From contig JAIXMF010000235.1 of the NCBI GenBank assembly GCA_025201365.1, positions 1-21,652 of the forward strand: DNA of 21,652 bases, in the 5' to 3' direction. Below the pieces are notes generated by a model. The model had not been told where the DNA came from. It worked only from the letters and a program-made list of their open reading frames with translations, and searched no databases. Within the stretch, counting starts at the first letter, position 1. Each line of letters begins with the position of its first letter. The position numbers were made by a program, and so were the translations under genes. This DNA comes from Syncephalis plumigaleata. Taxonomy: Eukaryota > Zoopagomycota > Zoopagomycetes > Zoopagales > Piptocephalidaceae. This document shows, piece by piece, positions 1 to 10,444 of the stretch.

Positions 1-3000
1 AAATGGTGCATTTGGCAAAACACTTGGACAGTGAAGTAAGTACTGTGCCATTATTATTATTTGATGCTAATATTGTACTTAGTCGTATACAATGCGAATG
101 GCTGTCATCGAGACGATTGGTTACATTCTTGTATTTCTATTATCACAAGATCCAGATGAGGCACAATCAAAACAGATCGAGGCATTCTTCGATATTGTCG
201 AGGAGCGATTCCGTGATGTTAACTCGTTCTGTCGATGCAAAGTGTTGCAATTATGCGGCAAACTATGCGAGTAAGTTATACGGGATTGCCATCTATTTCC
301 ATTTGTCTAACTAACTAATACGATCTTGACATGTTCATTAATGTTACTAGTGGCAAAGCGAAATTCCCTAAACGACGTCAAAAGTTGGTCGAACTAACTA
401 TCGGTCGTTTAATGGATAAGAGTAGTTATGTACGTGCTAATGCAATCAAGGTATTGGCCAAATTCGTCGAGACACATCCGTTTGTCATGGATGGAGGCGA
501 ATTATCAATCACTCTATTTGAAAGCAAATATCAAGCGATCACTGAACGTCTAGAGGTATTTGATATTCGAATGAATTATACGTACATCTACTTATCAACT
601 AGTATACTAGGCAATGGCTTTACCCGAGGGAATGATCAATTCAAAGACTGAGCAGCAGCAAAAGCAACAGGGAGAAGAAAACGAAGAAGGTGATATATCC
701 ATTATGGATGTTGATGAAAATGGAGATCCTATTGCATTATCGTCAAAGTCATCATCAGATGAGAACGACAAGAATGGCGATGATAATGATGCAGCACCTA
801 TTGAAATGGAAATGGTCGCGGAAACAGAACCACGACTATTAGATCCAGAAACAGCGAATGAATACATGAAGCTACAATTGCTACAACGCTACTACATTGA
901 TGCCATTCGATTTGCACGTCAAATCGAGGATGCCATACCAACACTATGCCAATTACTAGCATCGACTAGCAAGACGGAAGTCATTGATACGATGGAATTC
1001 TTCGTTATTGCTCATTACTACAAAATAGCATCTGCTCAGGTAATATGCATTATATTCATCTATTAGCTATAGGCAACTGATCAGTATATCTCGTTTATTA
1101 GGAGGGTATTCGACGTATGGTTCATTTGATCTGGTCCAAGGATACAGGATCGGATGATAGCAAGGGTATACGCGGTCGACTCATTGACTGCTATAAAAGT
1201 CTCTATCTCTCTCCTATCCCGTCACTTTCATCCAAGGATAACATTAATCTGATGGCACGTAAATTGATTAGGTATGTCTATTACCGCTTGATGATGACTA
1301 CACTGACCGTCTAGTCTAATGCCGATAGCTTAACGTTTAACACGACACTTGCCGAGTTGACTTCGTTGGAACAATTGCTGGCCACAATGATGTCAGAGGA
1401 TCTAGTGCCATTCGAAGTGATTCGTAAACTATGGTCAGTCTATAGTAAGTGGATTATTATATAGTATATATATGTTGTATAGCAATGATTAATCTGCTGG
1501 CAAAACAAACTAGGCTACAAAGAGTCTAATATGCCGGCATTACAACGACGTGGTGCCATAATCATTCTGGGAATGTTGGCCATCGCTAAGAAAGAAGTGG
1601 TTGCCGAGAATGTGGATCTATTACTGAAGATTGGTTTAGGCCAATTTGGACGTGTAAGTAATCGAGTGAGCTTGTTAGTAAGTAGATGGTAATTTATTAA
1701 TACATCAATGTAGGATGACTTGTCACTAGCCAAGTACACGTGTATCGCTTTACAACGACTACTGGATACAAAGCGTAAAGGAAAAGGTAATGAGCATACA
1801 CGTAGTGCACAAGCAAACCGTTGTAGTTTTGTCTAAATAATGAATGCATCAATAGGAGAAATGAACACGAAGCAAGTACGATTCCCGAAAGATCACGCGA
1901 TATTTCGACGACTTAAGGAGCTGATTGAAACGCCTTGCACATCATCTGAATGGTAGAGTGCAATTAATACTTATAGGATACGCTATATGATTACTTATAC
2001 ATATGCACATACACAATTAGGTTCTCTGTTGCAGAACAAGCCATCAATGCCATCTATCTGTTGAGCGAGCATCCCGATGAGATTTGCACAGATATATTGC
2101 GTACGAAAACCGCTAGTATTTTCAAGTCAAGCACGGATGATGAAGCAATGGGAGAGGAGTTGGCAAGTCAAGGAATGGATCAGGCAATCGAGTGTATAAC
2201 CTCACCATACGAACTTAGTCAACTGATGTTCTTGGCGGGCCATGTTGCCATCAAGCAAATAGTGCATCTTGAACTGATCGAAGTGGAATTGAAACGTCGT
2301 AAGAACGAGGAATCAGGTGAGTGATGTGTTGTTTAATGGAATAGTAATGATAATAACATTGCTGCTATACAACTAGATAGAAAGAAAGCATTAGAAAAGG
2401 AGAAGAAAGCGGCTCAAGGTGATGATGAATTGGAGCAAGTCACCGGCACGGCCGAGGATGATGTAGCCGAATCTATCGCTCAAGTCCGGGAACGCGAGTT
2501 GCTATATGGACGACAATCAATATTGACAATATTCGGACCAATGGCGGCTTACATTTGCGCGAATAATAAGTCATTCTCTGTAAGTCTAGTTAATATGTAC
2601 AAATATACAAATGAACAGTCATCATAATGATATTCTAATCATTATTATTATACTGTTACGCTTAGAATGTTACCCTACAAACATCGGCTACGGTAGCTCT
2701 TACCAAATTTATGTGTGTGAGCGCCGAGTATTGTGAGCGCCATCTCCCGCTTTTACTTACAATTCTTGAGAAATCACAAGAACCCACTATTCGTAGTAAT
2801 ATCATGATCGCTCTAGGTGATATTGCCGTGTGCTTCAACAATCTCATTGAACAGAACATCTCATTCTTGTACAAGCGACTAACCGATCCTGACCTAGCGG
2901 TGAAGAAGAATACACTGATGGTGTTGACTCATTTAATCCTGAATGGTATGGTCAAGGTCAAGGGACAACTCGGTGAAATGGCCAAGTGTATCGAGGATCC

Positions 3001-4398
3001 AGATCAACGTATTAGCGATCTGTCCAAACTATTCTTTACCGAGTTGGCCACCAAGGATAATGCGGTATACAACAATTTACCGGATATCATCAGTCATTTG
3101 TCGGTGGGAGCCAATGCCGTAGAGGAGGCGCAATTTATGCGTATTATGAAGTTCTTATTCGAGTTTATCAAGGTAAGAAGATGGCATAACTTGTAAACAA
3201 TCGAATCAGTCAACTAATGAATATACTGTCACTTTAATGGAAATCCATAGGATAAACATGCCGACAATATAGTGGAGAAGCTATGCCTACGATTCAAGAA
3301 CAACGATGATCCACGTCAATGGCGTGATACCGGTTTCTGTTTATCGCAATTACCATTCAAGACAGAACGCAGTTTGAAGAAGCTACTCGATGCAATGCCA
3401 CTTTATGAAGACAAACTATTTGAAGACACGCTATTTAAATACTTTACCGATATTATTCAAAAGGTATACACACTAATAGTAGCTCATGCCATAGTAAAAC
3501 TAAAGCAATGTATCGATTATATCTAGGCACGATTACAAAAGATACAACGTACAGAAATAAAATTGATGATCGATGATTTGGAACGACGTATCGTGGAACG
3601 ACGAGAATCAAGTGGCAGTCAGCAGGCCACTCTAGAAAATGCGGCTAAAGCCAATAGTGGACCTGGTGCTAAAACTCCACGAGGCAGTAAGTTTATTAAT
3701 ATCGATTTGCATCTATCTATCTGTTAACAAGTGTACAAATGGGTATAAATAATATAAAGAAGCAGGAGCTAGAACTAAGAAGGCATTACCCGTCAAGACA
3801 GAAGATGAATCTACAAGTGGTAATACCACTAGTGTGACATCTACACCTATTTCCACACCAACGGTAATTACCACATATATATATATATATATCATTAGTA
3901 TTATGATTAGCTGTATTATTAATGCACTATTACTATCATTGTATAGACAAGAGGTAGAGGCAGAGGACGTGGACGTGGACGTGGTAGTGCAGCATCTACA
4001 AGACGTGTATCAAATGTGAAGGGTCGCAAGGTAGCCGATGAAGACAGTGATGCATCTTCATCACCAGCATTGTCATTGAATGAAGATAGTGATGACGATG
4101 ACAATACAGTAGCGAGGAAAGAAGTAAACAAGAGTATGATGAGCAATTCATCAGATACAGAAATGTCTGAAGCACCACAACGAGTATGTAATTATTACTA
4201 TCATCATCATTAATAGACAATTACTAACAATGTGCGTATATCTATTTATATGATTTATAGACAAGTAGACCTAAACGAGCATCACGAGGACGTTCTACTA
4301 AAATAGTATCATCTGAAGAGGAAGAGGAAGAAGAGGAAGAAGAAGAGGAGGATAATCAGAGTAGTGATGCAATGGAATCTGATGTATCTGATGAATAA
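1..4398 (+). CDS. CND1: Condensin complex subunit 1 (NCAPD2/Cnd1/Ycs4 family), 5' partial
   Basis: HEAT-repeat subunit of condensin, which binds the SMC2/SMC4-kleisin core and compacts mitotic chromosomes in the nucleus. Exons: 1-35, 83-270, 351-555, 611-1039, 1102-1271, 1329-1444, 1514-1653, 1714-1786, 1856-1952, 2021-2316, 2377-2579, 2666-3172, 3251-3463, 3527-3686, 3766-3863, 3947-4183, 4261-4398; all phases agree, giving about 1,100 residues before TAA. The N-terminal part lies left of the window. Family hallmarks are DVNSF..KVLQL (exon 2), the GRLMDKSSYVRANAIK block (exon 3), GIRRMVHLIWSKD (exon 5), and in exon 12 RSNIMIALGDIA, THLILNGMVKVKGQ and NNLPDIISHLS, all collinear with animal NCAPD2. 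Exon 4 has a Gln-rich then acidic insert between HEAT repeats. The tail has an Arg-Gly run (exon 16) and an unbroken run of 12 Glu ending in Asp (exon 17), typical of a disordered nuclear tail. Identification is firm; single splice sites (e.g. 3766) are less certain. Confidence 0.93.
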
Positions 4399-4438
4399 TA
4401 GCAATGAATCTACGCTTTAATATGCTGTTACAGTCTAT

Positions 4439-4444
4439 AATAAA
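4439..4444 (+). terminator. Polyadenylation signal of the condensin gene
   Basis: AATAAA lies about 40 bp after the condensin stop codon, in the 135-bp gap between two convergent genes. It is the only canonical hexamer on this strand in the gap. Confidence 0.55.
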
Positions 4445-4510
4445 CCAGTTATACTATTCGTAATACATTTTATATATAATATGATAATAATAGAAATGAA
4501 GCCATAATGC

Positions 4511-4516
4511 TTTATT
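4511..4516 (-). terminator. Polyadenylation signal of the E2 (DLST) gene
   Basis: TTTATT on plus is AATAAA on minus, about 18 bp after the DLST stop. The two convergent transcripts probably have short or overlapping 3' ends. Confidence 0.45.
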
Positions 4517-4533
4517 ATGTAAGAAGTGAGAGA

Positions 4534-6508
4534 TTAAACGTTTAATAGTAAGCGTCTTGGATCTTCAACCGCTTCCTTCACCTTAATGAGGAAGGTGACC
4601 GCTTCACGTCCATCGATCAATCGATGATCGTATGTGAGTGCCACGTACATCATTGGGCGTATTTCTACCTTGCCATTGACGGCCACTGGACGCTCCTTAA
4701 TCGCGTGCATACCTAGAATGGCTGATTGTGGCATATTAATGATGGGCGTGCCCATTAATGAGCCAAATACACCGCCATTCGAGATGGTGAATGTGCCACC
4801 CGTCATATCTTCGAGGGTCAGCTTATTCTCACGAGCCTTTACGCCCAACTCGTTAATGGCTTGTTCAACTTCAACGAACGACATTGATTCGGCATTGCGT
4901 AACACTGGCGTGACTAGACCCTTGGGTGTGGCTACTGCTACACTAATATCGGCATAGTCACGATAGACGATGGTGTCACCACCATTAGGTCCTTCGATAG
5001 ATGCGTTCACCATGGGCACTTCAGACAATGCAATGCATGAGGCACGTACGAAAGCAGACATGAAACCTAGTTTAACACCGTGTTTCTTTAATACTGCATC
5101 CTTGTAGGTGGAACGTAGATTCATTATATTGCTGATTAACATTGTTAGTGGTAATGAAGATGACTATTATAATACTTCAACTTACGTCATATCAATTTCA
5201 TTGAATGTAGTGAGAGAGGCAGCGGTATTTTGAGATTCCTTGAGACGTTCAGCAATACGAGTACGCATACGATTCATTTTTACCTAATCATTTGTATGCA
5301 AATATAGTTAGATGTATGTATGCATTTATATGGATATCAAGGTATTTACCCGACGTTCTTCCCGTTGACCAAATCGAATCTTGTTAGCGGTGGATTCAGG
5401 AGCAGTTGATTGAGTGGACGGTGCAGGAGTGGATGGTTTAGGTGCAGGGGTTGAAGGTGCAGAAGTACTTGGAGTGGCCGAAGTACGTGGTGATGGCGGT
5501 GGAGTAGTGGTAGTGGTAGTAGTAGTAGTGGTAGGTTTAGATGGTGCAGCAGGTGTAGGTTCTGAACGTGGTGCTAATACACGTTATTACAAGCATTATT
5601 GTATTATTAACAATCAATTAATTCCATTTCATATATAACTTACGTGGTGGTGGTGTAGCTTCTTTCTTGGGTGCAGGAGCAGCAGCTTCACCTATATCAT
5701 TAGAAATGTATATGAGTAAATACTAATACTAATAGTAATACAATGTATATCTACCTTCTGGTTTTGCCGCATTAGAATCAAGTGCGAATAGATCGGCACC
5801 TACGGCTACTGTATCTTCTTCAGAGTAGAATAATTTAGTAATTTTACCAGAACTGGGTGCATTGACTGGAACGTCAATCTAATGTTAATATTTACGAGAT
5901 TATTGAATGTGAACACATTAATCATATTCATTATACGTAATCCACCTACTTTGTCAGTCTCAATCGATACGACTTCCTCGTCCTGTTCGACATAGTCGCC
6001 AACCTCTATTGATTATTTAACATTGTATGATTATAGTAAATATAGAGCTTGATTACTATTACGTATACTACCTACGTTTATTCCATTGTTTCAATGTGCC
6101 TTCTGTGATGGAATCACCCATACCTGGCACTTTTACCGTAACATCCGCTATTGTCATTACATTCACATACAACAAAATGATCAATATGACAAGTGGTACT
6201 AGTTTCATGCTATTTGTTCTAATTACCATAGCCACGTTGTTGAACCAAAGCTAATCTATAAATGGGAGCTATCCTTTCCGACTGGCATCTAGTATAACAT
6301 TGGTTACTCTATTGCTCTTTTCGTTATTACTAGGTTGATGTATTGCTTACTTGAGACCAGATCGCATGGATGGCATGCTAGCACGGGTCAAAGTAGTCGA
6401 GGTATACTGGTGTAATGTCCGAATAACCATACTAGTGCTTGGCCCACGGGTGGAGCGCAATGCAGCCAGTAGGTTTCTACTCGCAGAACGCGACATAGCA
6501 TACGACAT
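4534..6508 (-). CDS. DLST: Dihydrolipoyllysine succinyltransferase, E2 of 2-oxoglutarate dehydrogenase
   Basis: Core E2 of the mitochondrial 2-oxoglutarate dehydrogenase complex; it moves the succinyl group from lipoamide to CoA in the TCA cycle. Exons in coding order: 6508-6351, 6288-6227, 6147-6076, 6005-5950, 5878-5755, 5691-5644, 5573-5350, 5283-5186, 5131-4534; the sum is 1,440 nt, 479 residues. Start chosen as the first in-frame ATG after a stop. The first 70 residues are rich in Arg, Ser and Leu without acidic residues until about 57, a mitochondrial presequence; other in-frame ATGs are at 6496 and 6448. Lipoyl domain about 74-155, lipoylated Lys116 in ETDK. A Pro/Thr/Ala linker follows (exon 7), with no peripheral subunit-binding domain, as usual in eukaryotic DLST. 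The catalytic domain begins at [18 protein letters not shown]; active-site His450 and Asp454 lie in [11 protein letters not shown]. Nothing is missing. Confidence 0.95.
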
Positions 6509-7025
6509 GGCAATAATTGTACGGATTCCGTCTGCTTAGCAAGTGTTATTGTTATGAGAAGAGAGAGAGAAGAGAGAGGAGAGGAGAGAGCAAGAGAGCA
6601 AGAGAGTAAGAGATTGATTGATTTTCCGATTGGATATCCCAAACAAACAAGACGCGTGCACCATTGATGTCATAAAAGTTGTAACAAGAACTGTCAAGAA
6701 TAAAAACTGGCAAATTGAATGTGTAGTAATAATGGTGGTGGTGGTGGTGGACGGCCTCGTTTCCATGTCACATGCGGATAAACCACGTACATACATTAAT
6801 TTCCACCTGACTCACTCATTAATGCATTCATTCATTCCACCATATTACGACTTAGCATTTATCTACCTGCCTCCCTTCATTCGTTCGTTCCTTCATTACA
6901 CTTATCTCACCTCGCAACTACTTTTATCATCTTAACAACAGTAGCATATTAACACGACTACGCGTTGTGTACTCTGTCTAGTTCCTTTAACTTGTGTGTC
7001 GACCTATATAGTACGACATTGGACT
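6509..7025. promoter_or_regulatory. Divergent promoter region between DLST and MAF1
   Basis: This 517-bp gap separates two divergently transcribed genes and must hold both promoters and 5' UTRs. It contains a pure purine run (6556-6590, extended with interruptions to about 6613), a GGT repeat (about 6732-6750) and a CATT/CGTT-rich stretch (6825-6900). Open frames here have low-complexity translations and no family features, so I call no gene. No certain TATA box was identified. Confidence 0.5.
6556..6613. repeat. GA-rich purine tract
   Basis: Positions 6556-6590 are all G or A on plus; a few pyrimidines interrupt the rest. It sits just upstream of the DLST start, where the minus strand reads as a CT-rich tract. 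Similar CT-rich tracts precede the kinase and RABL3-like starts, so this may be a core-promoter or 5' UTR feature of the genome. Confidence 0.6.
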
Positions 7026-7264
7026 ATGAAATTCCTACAAATACCTGAGCTTGAAGTCATTGGCAATGCGCTTGATTTCGACGCTCTTGACTGTCATGTA
7101 TTCGGCCGTCTCGAGGCCTATTCGTGTGCGTATATGGCGGGTGATTATGGGCTGCGCGAATAATGGGACATGCAATAGAATATAAATAGGGAGATGAGGG
7201 TAGCGTAGCATATAGAAGTGTATAGATGCATGACTTGTATGCATACTATCTCATTTGGAGATAC

Positions 7265-7300
<36 letters not shown>

Positions 7301-8297
7301 CGTTTATTTGTAATAGTGTTATGGGTTTATACATGGATATTATAAACTTACCACTGCTCATGGCCTACATATACATGGTTGGCACAGGCAAACACGCCGG
7401 TAACGACAAGAAACTATTGCGGTTTATTGACCAGAAATACGATGGAAGTCTCGAAGCACACAGTCTTAGCCCTACCGTTGATCATCGAATGCCCGGTGGC
7501 GATGCATGGAGCCTGTCACCACCACCTCATTACGCAAGCAGTCTAAGTAGTTCACCGTTTGGCCCACTTGATCAACCATCGTCGCGACGCACTCTATTCT
7601 ACCTTATTGCCACGCTCAATGCTTCATTTCCGGATTATGACTTTAGGTAATTAACAGTAACAAGTAACAAGTAATAAGCCTAGTAATAAGCGTGGCAGTA
7701 GTAGCAGCAGTATCTAATTGTTAATGCTTATAACAGAATAGCTAACTTGCTTATTTTCTATGTTCTATTTATTATTCTCCTGATAACTACCCCCTTAGCG
7801 ATGTTAAACCTGAACAGTTCTCCAAAGTTGAAAGCTTCAATGTAGTGGTCAATTCAATCACTACTACACTCATGAATATGGGTCAAGGACATATACTGCG
7901 TGACTATCGATTCTGGGATGCTCTGGACAGTGTTATTCAACTCGATGATTGCAGTATTTATAGTTATACACCAGATCTCGAATCAGATCCTTATGAATGC
8001 TCGTTGTAAGTAGACTAGTAACCCTACATTACTCAATCCGCTTATTATTTCCATTCTATCTAGATGGTCATACAACTACTTCTTTTTCAATCGAAAACTT
8101 AAGCGGATACTTTACTTTTCCTTGCATAGTATTAGGTATGTATTAATAATCTCATTACTATATAAGTATTGTACTGACTACTATTTAGTAATGGTATGCT
8201 GCCACTACCAGGTGATGGAGGGTCTAATCCCACGTCAGACATTGAAGGTATAGGCGGTGATTACGACGACTATATCATGGCCGATGTCGAGGTTTAA
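7026..8297 (+). CDS. MAF1: MAF1, repressor of RNA polymerase III
   Basis: Global repressor of RNA polymerase III: under stress the dephosphorylated protein binds Pol III in the nucleus and blocks its recruitment by TFIIIB. Exons: 7026-7125, 7388-7646, 7799-8005, 8064-8135, 8189-8297 (747 nt, 248 residues). The three conserved MAF1 boxes are visible: A (MKFL..., then [11 protein letters not shown], about 26-38), B ([20 protein letters not shown], 100-119) and C ([19 protein letters not shown], 190-208), plus [12 protein letters not shown] before box C. The A-B linker has Ser-Pro sites at about 61, 77 and 89, placed like the TOR-type phosphosites of the human protein. The tail is short, Gly/Asp-rich and acidic. 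The first ATG fits the family start exactly. Intron 1 (262 nt) and intron 2 (152 nt) are long for this locus. Confidence 0.95.
7266..7300 (+). repeat. (AGT)n microsatellite in MAF1 intron 1
   Basis: About 11.7 uninterrupted copies of the trinucleotide AGT, wholly inside the 262-nt first intron of MAF1. It accounts for part of that intron's unusual length. Confidence 0.9.
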
Positions 8298-8576
8298 GCA
8301 ATCTCTATTCGGGAATCAGTTGCGTTTATCTACTTTGATTATTTGTTCTGTTATGATGTTCTTTTTTCTCTACGATGTTTATTATGGATTATTGCATTAC
8401 TATCAATATTTCATTCAGTGCCTACATTAACGTCTACTTGGTCAGTCATACCATGTTCTATTGCTGTCACTCTTTACAATTACTATGTTCATGTTAGATG
8501 CTATTATAGTGACTTGTTATTTCTAATCAAAAGTAATCATGTGTAAGTAATACTATTTATATATTATACAATTGAT
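8298..8576. other. Convergent intergenic gap, MAF1 and Elongin A
   Basis: This 279-bp stretch holds the 3' UTRs of two convergent genes. TTTATT at 8378-8383 could be the minus-strand polyadenylation hexamer of Elongin A. No gene is seen here. Confidence 0.5.
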
Positions 8577-9999
8577 TTAGTATTTTCTATTCAACTGTAA
8601 ATTAGAAGAGGAAGAAGAGGCAGCAGCTTGATTCAACTAATTCAATCATGATTAATGATCAATTGATGTGATTTAATGATCAATACACTTACAATAGCAA
8701 AGAAATTAGCCGCTGCTTTATCGGGAGTCTTTTGTTCGTTACTACTATTATTACTATTTGCTGATGATGATGATGAACGTCGTATGGAAATGGCAGGTTG
8801 ACCTGGTGTTCTTGTTTCTGTACGAACCCGTATCGATGATGATGACAATGCTTTACTTGCTGTTGATATTGACATTATATCATCTTTGAAACTAGTAGAG
8901 TCAATGGGTGACATAGATTTAGCTTGACTTCTAGATGGTTTCAATGATTGTTCAGGAGATGATATGGGTGGTGATTTACTACGGCTTTGTTTATGTGCAG
9001 TACGAAGTGACGATGCTAGTGGACCTATAGGTTGATGCTGCATTCGTCTATTATATTTACAGTGTAATTAGTACTTGTATAGTATTCTAACTAGCTAACT
9101 AACTAGTTAATTCACTTACGATCGAGATGATTGAATACGTAATCGTTGCACTAATGACATTCGATCTAATACATGTCTGTATTAGTGTGATTGATCCATT
9201 TAATACACTACTATCATTAGCATTAACTTACTGAGTGCCGATTTGGATGGTAATGCTGGACCATAAGAGTATACGGGAGGTGCGGTATTTTGCTTATGTA
9301 GTCGTGCTTGTGCTTCATGTCTTTTAGTTTCTTCACGCTCTTCAAATCGACGTCGTAATTTATCAATCTTGTGTTGTTCCTCTCGTTTACAACGCTAATG
9401 AATGAATGAATGGTAATAACGCGTCAATCATCACATTGTATACATTTTCCTTTTCTTCTTTGGATATAATAAATAAAAACTTACGCGATATATTCTACGC
9501 CATGATGGTTCACACTGCTCGGTAGTACGATGCTCGGCAGCCACTCTAGGATACTCTTGCACTACTAGTGCTTTCCATAGATCTATTATGCTATCAGTTA
9601 ATTCTAAATACTATATGTCATCCCTACTATCATAATATTACCTTGTGTTTCTGAGCGTAATGACTATGTGTGTGTATATACCCGTTAATATAAAATCATT
9701 ATGTATTTTTTCTCATACTTACTATATTGATAGTTTCTAGACTTAGTAGCTGCTCTGCACTACAACGAATGAGTACAGGTTGAATTAGCTCAAAGGGAAT
9801 GTCGCCTATATCCGTTAGTGCTAATAGAAAGAGAAGCAGTAAGCAAGCGTGGACAAGCAGTAATGACACACCAGTGTATCTTACCATGAATGTTTGCACG
9901 TAATATAGCCTGACAAAGGTGAGCCAAAGAAGGAACACCACCAGGAGAACGACGGTAATCTCGGCGTGGAAGATGATTAAGTTTGTCGTGCGAGGCCAT
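8577..9999 (-). CDS. Elongin A
   Basis: Elongin A stimulates RNA polymerase II elongation and, with Elongin B/C, serves as substrate receptor of a cullin E3 ligase acting on stalled Pol II. Exons in coding order: 9999-9885, 9820-9723, 9610-9485, 9394-9232, 9165-9120, 9047-8693, 8636-8577 (963 nt, 320 residues). A BC-box for Elongin C is visible: SLAHLCQAIL, with Leu25, Cys29 and Leu33 at the consensus spacing. The F-box-like segment DIGDIPFELIQPVL, CSAEQLLSLETIN and YLELTD..IDLWK then match the family, followed by the basic helix that begins RRFEERE. APPVYSYGPALPSKSAL resembles the conserved segment after it. The last 130 residues are Ser-rich with SP and RS dipeptides and appear disordered. 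Short for the family: no TFIIS-N-type N-terminal domain as in animals, usual for fungi. Exon 2 to 3 could include a 9-nt exon after CTCAG (about 9650), but direct splicing fits the family better. Confidence 0.88.
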
Positions 10000-10444
10000 A
10001 ATTATACAGGTGTAAATAGGGGAAATTAGCGAGAGTATTGTGACAATGAAGACTGTATTGTGATAGAGATGAAGATGAATGGAAATGGATGGTGCTCTTT
10101 TATAGTTTTTTTTCATTTCATTTCATGAGATATGACTGCTTACAACATTTACTTATGCTACATGGAATGATACTCATATGATAATGAATGTTTTATCTAG
10201 AACCTAACGAATTAACTACGGTTTATACTAAAATAAAGAACTCATACGATTTGCTAATACTACTACTATTACTACTGTCCTTATTGCTACTACTTGAATA
10301 GTAGCATTGGAGTATCATTATTCCTGTTGTAGTCGTATTACAAATGAAGATGATGAAGATGCAAGAACAACAGCAACAAAAAGGACAAGGGCATGATCAT
10401 ATCACACGATACACGACAAGTAGAGTAGATTATTAGCAATGAAT
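10000..10444. promoter_or_regulatory. Gap between the kinase 3' end and Elongin A 5' end (both minus)
   Basis: The 445-bp stretch holds the Elongin A promoter near 10000-10150 and the kinase 3' UTR near 10444. Visible sequence is AT-rich with short trinucleotide runs (CTA/TAC near 10255-10300, GATGAA and CAACAG near 10340-10380). No gene or RNA is seen. Confidence 0.45.

Noticed and set aside
4634-4957. Plus-strand open frame within DLST
   Set aside because: Antisense shadow of the conserved catalytic domain on minus.
6618-6935. Plus-strand open frame of 105 codons in the DLST-MAF1 gap
   Set aside because: Runs through GGT and CATT repeats, ends in low-complexity Leu/Ser, and resembles no family.
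7126-7387. tRNA or other Pol III gene inside the long MAF1 intron
   Set aside because: No B-box (GGTTCGA-like) or cloverleaf arms seen.
9630-9655. Possible 9-nt microexon (AAACACAAG on minus) in Elongin A
   Set aside because: It keeps the frame but adds three residues where the family has none; direct splicing 9723 to 9610 gives a better match.
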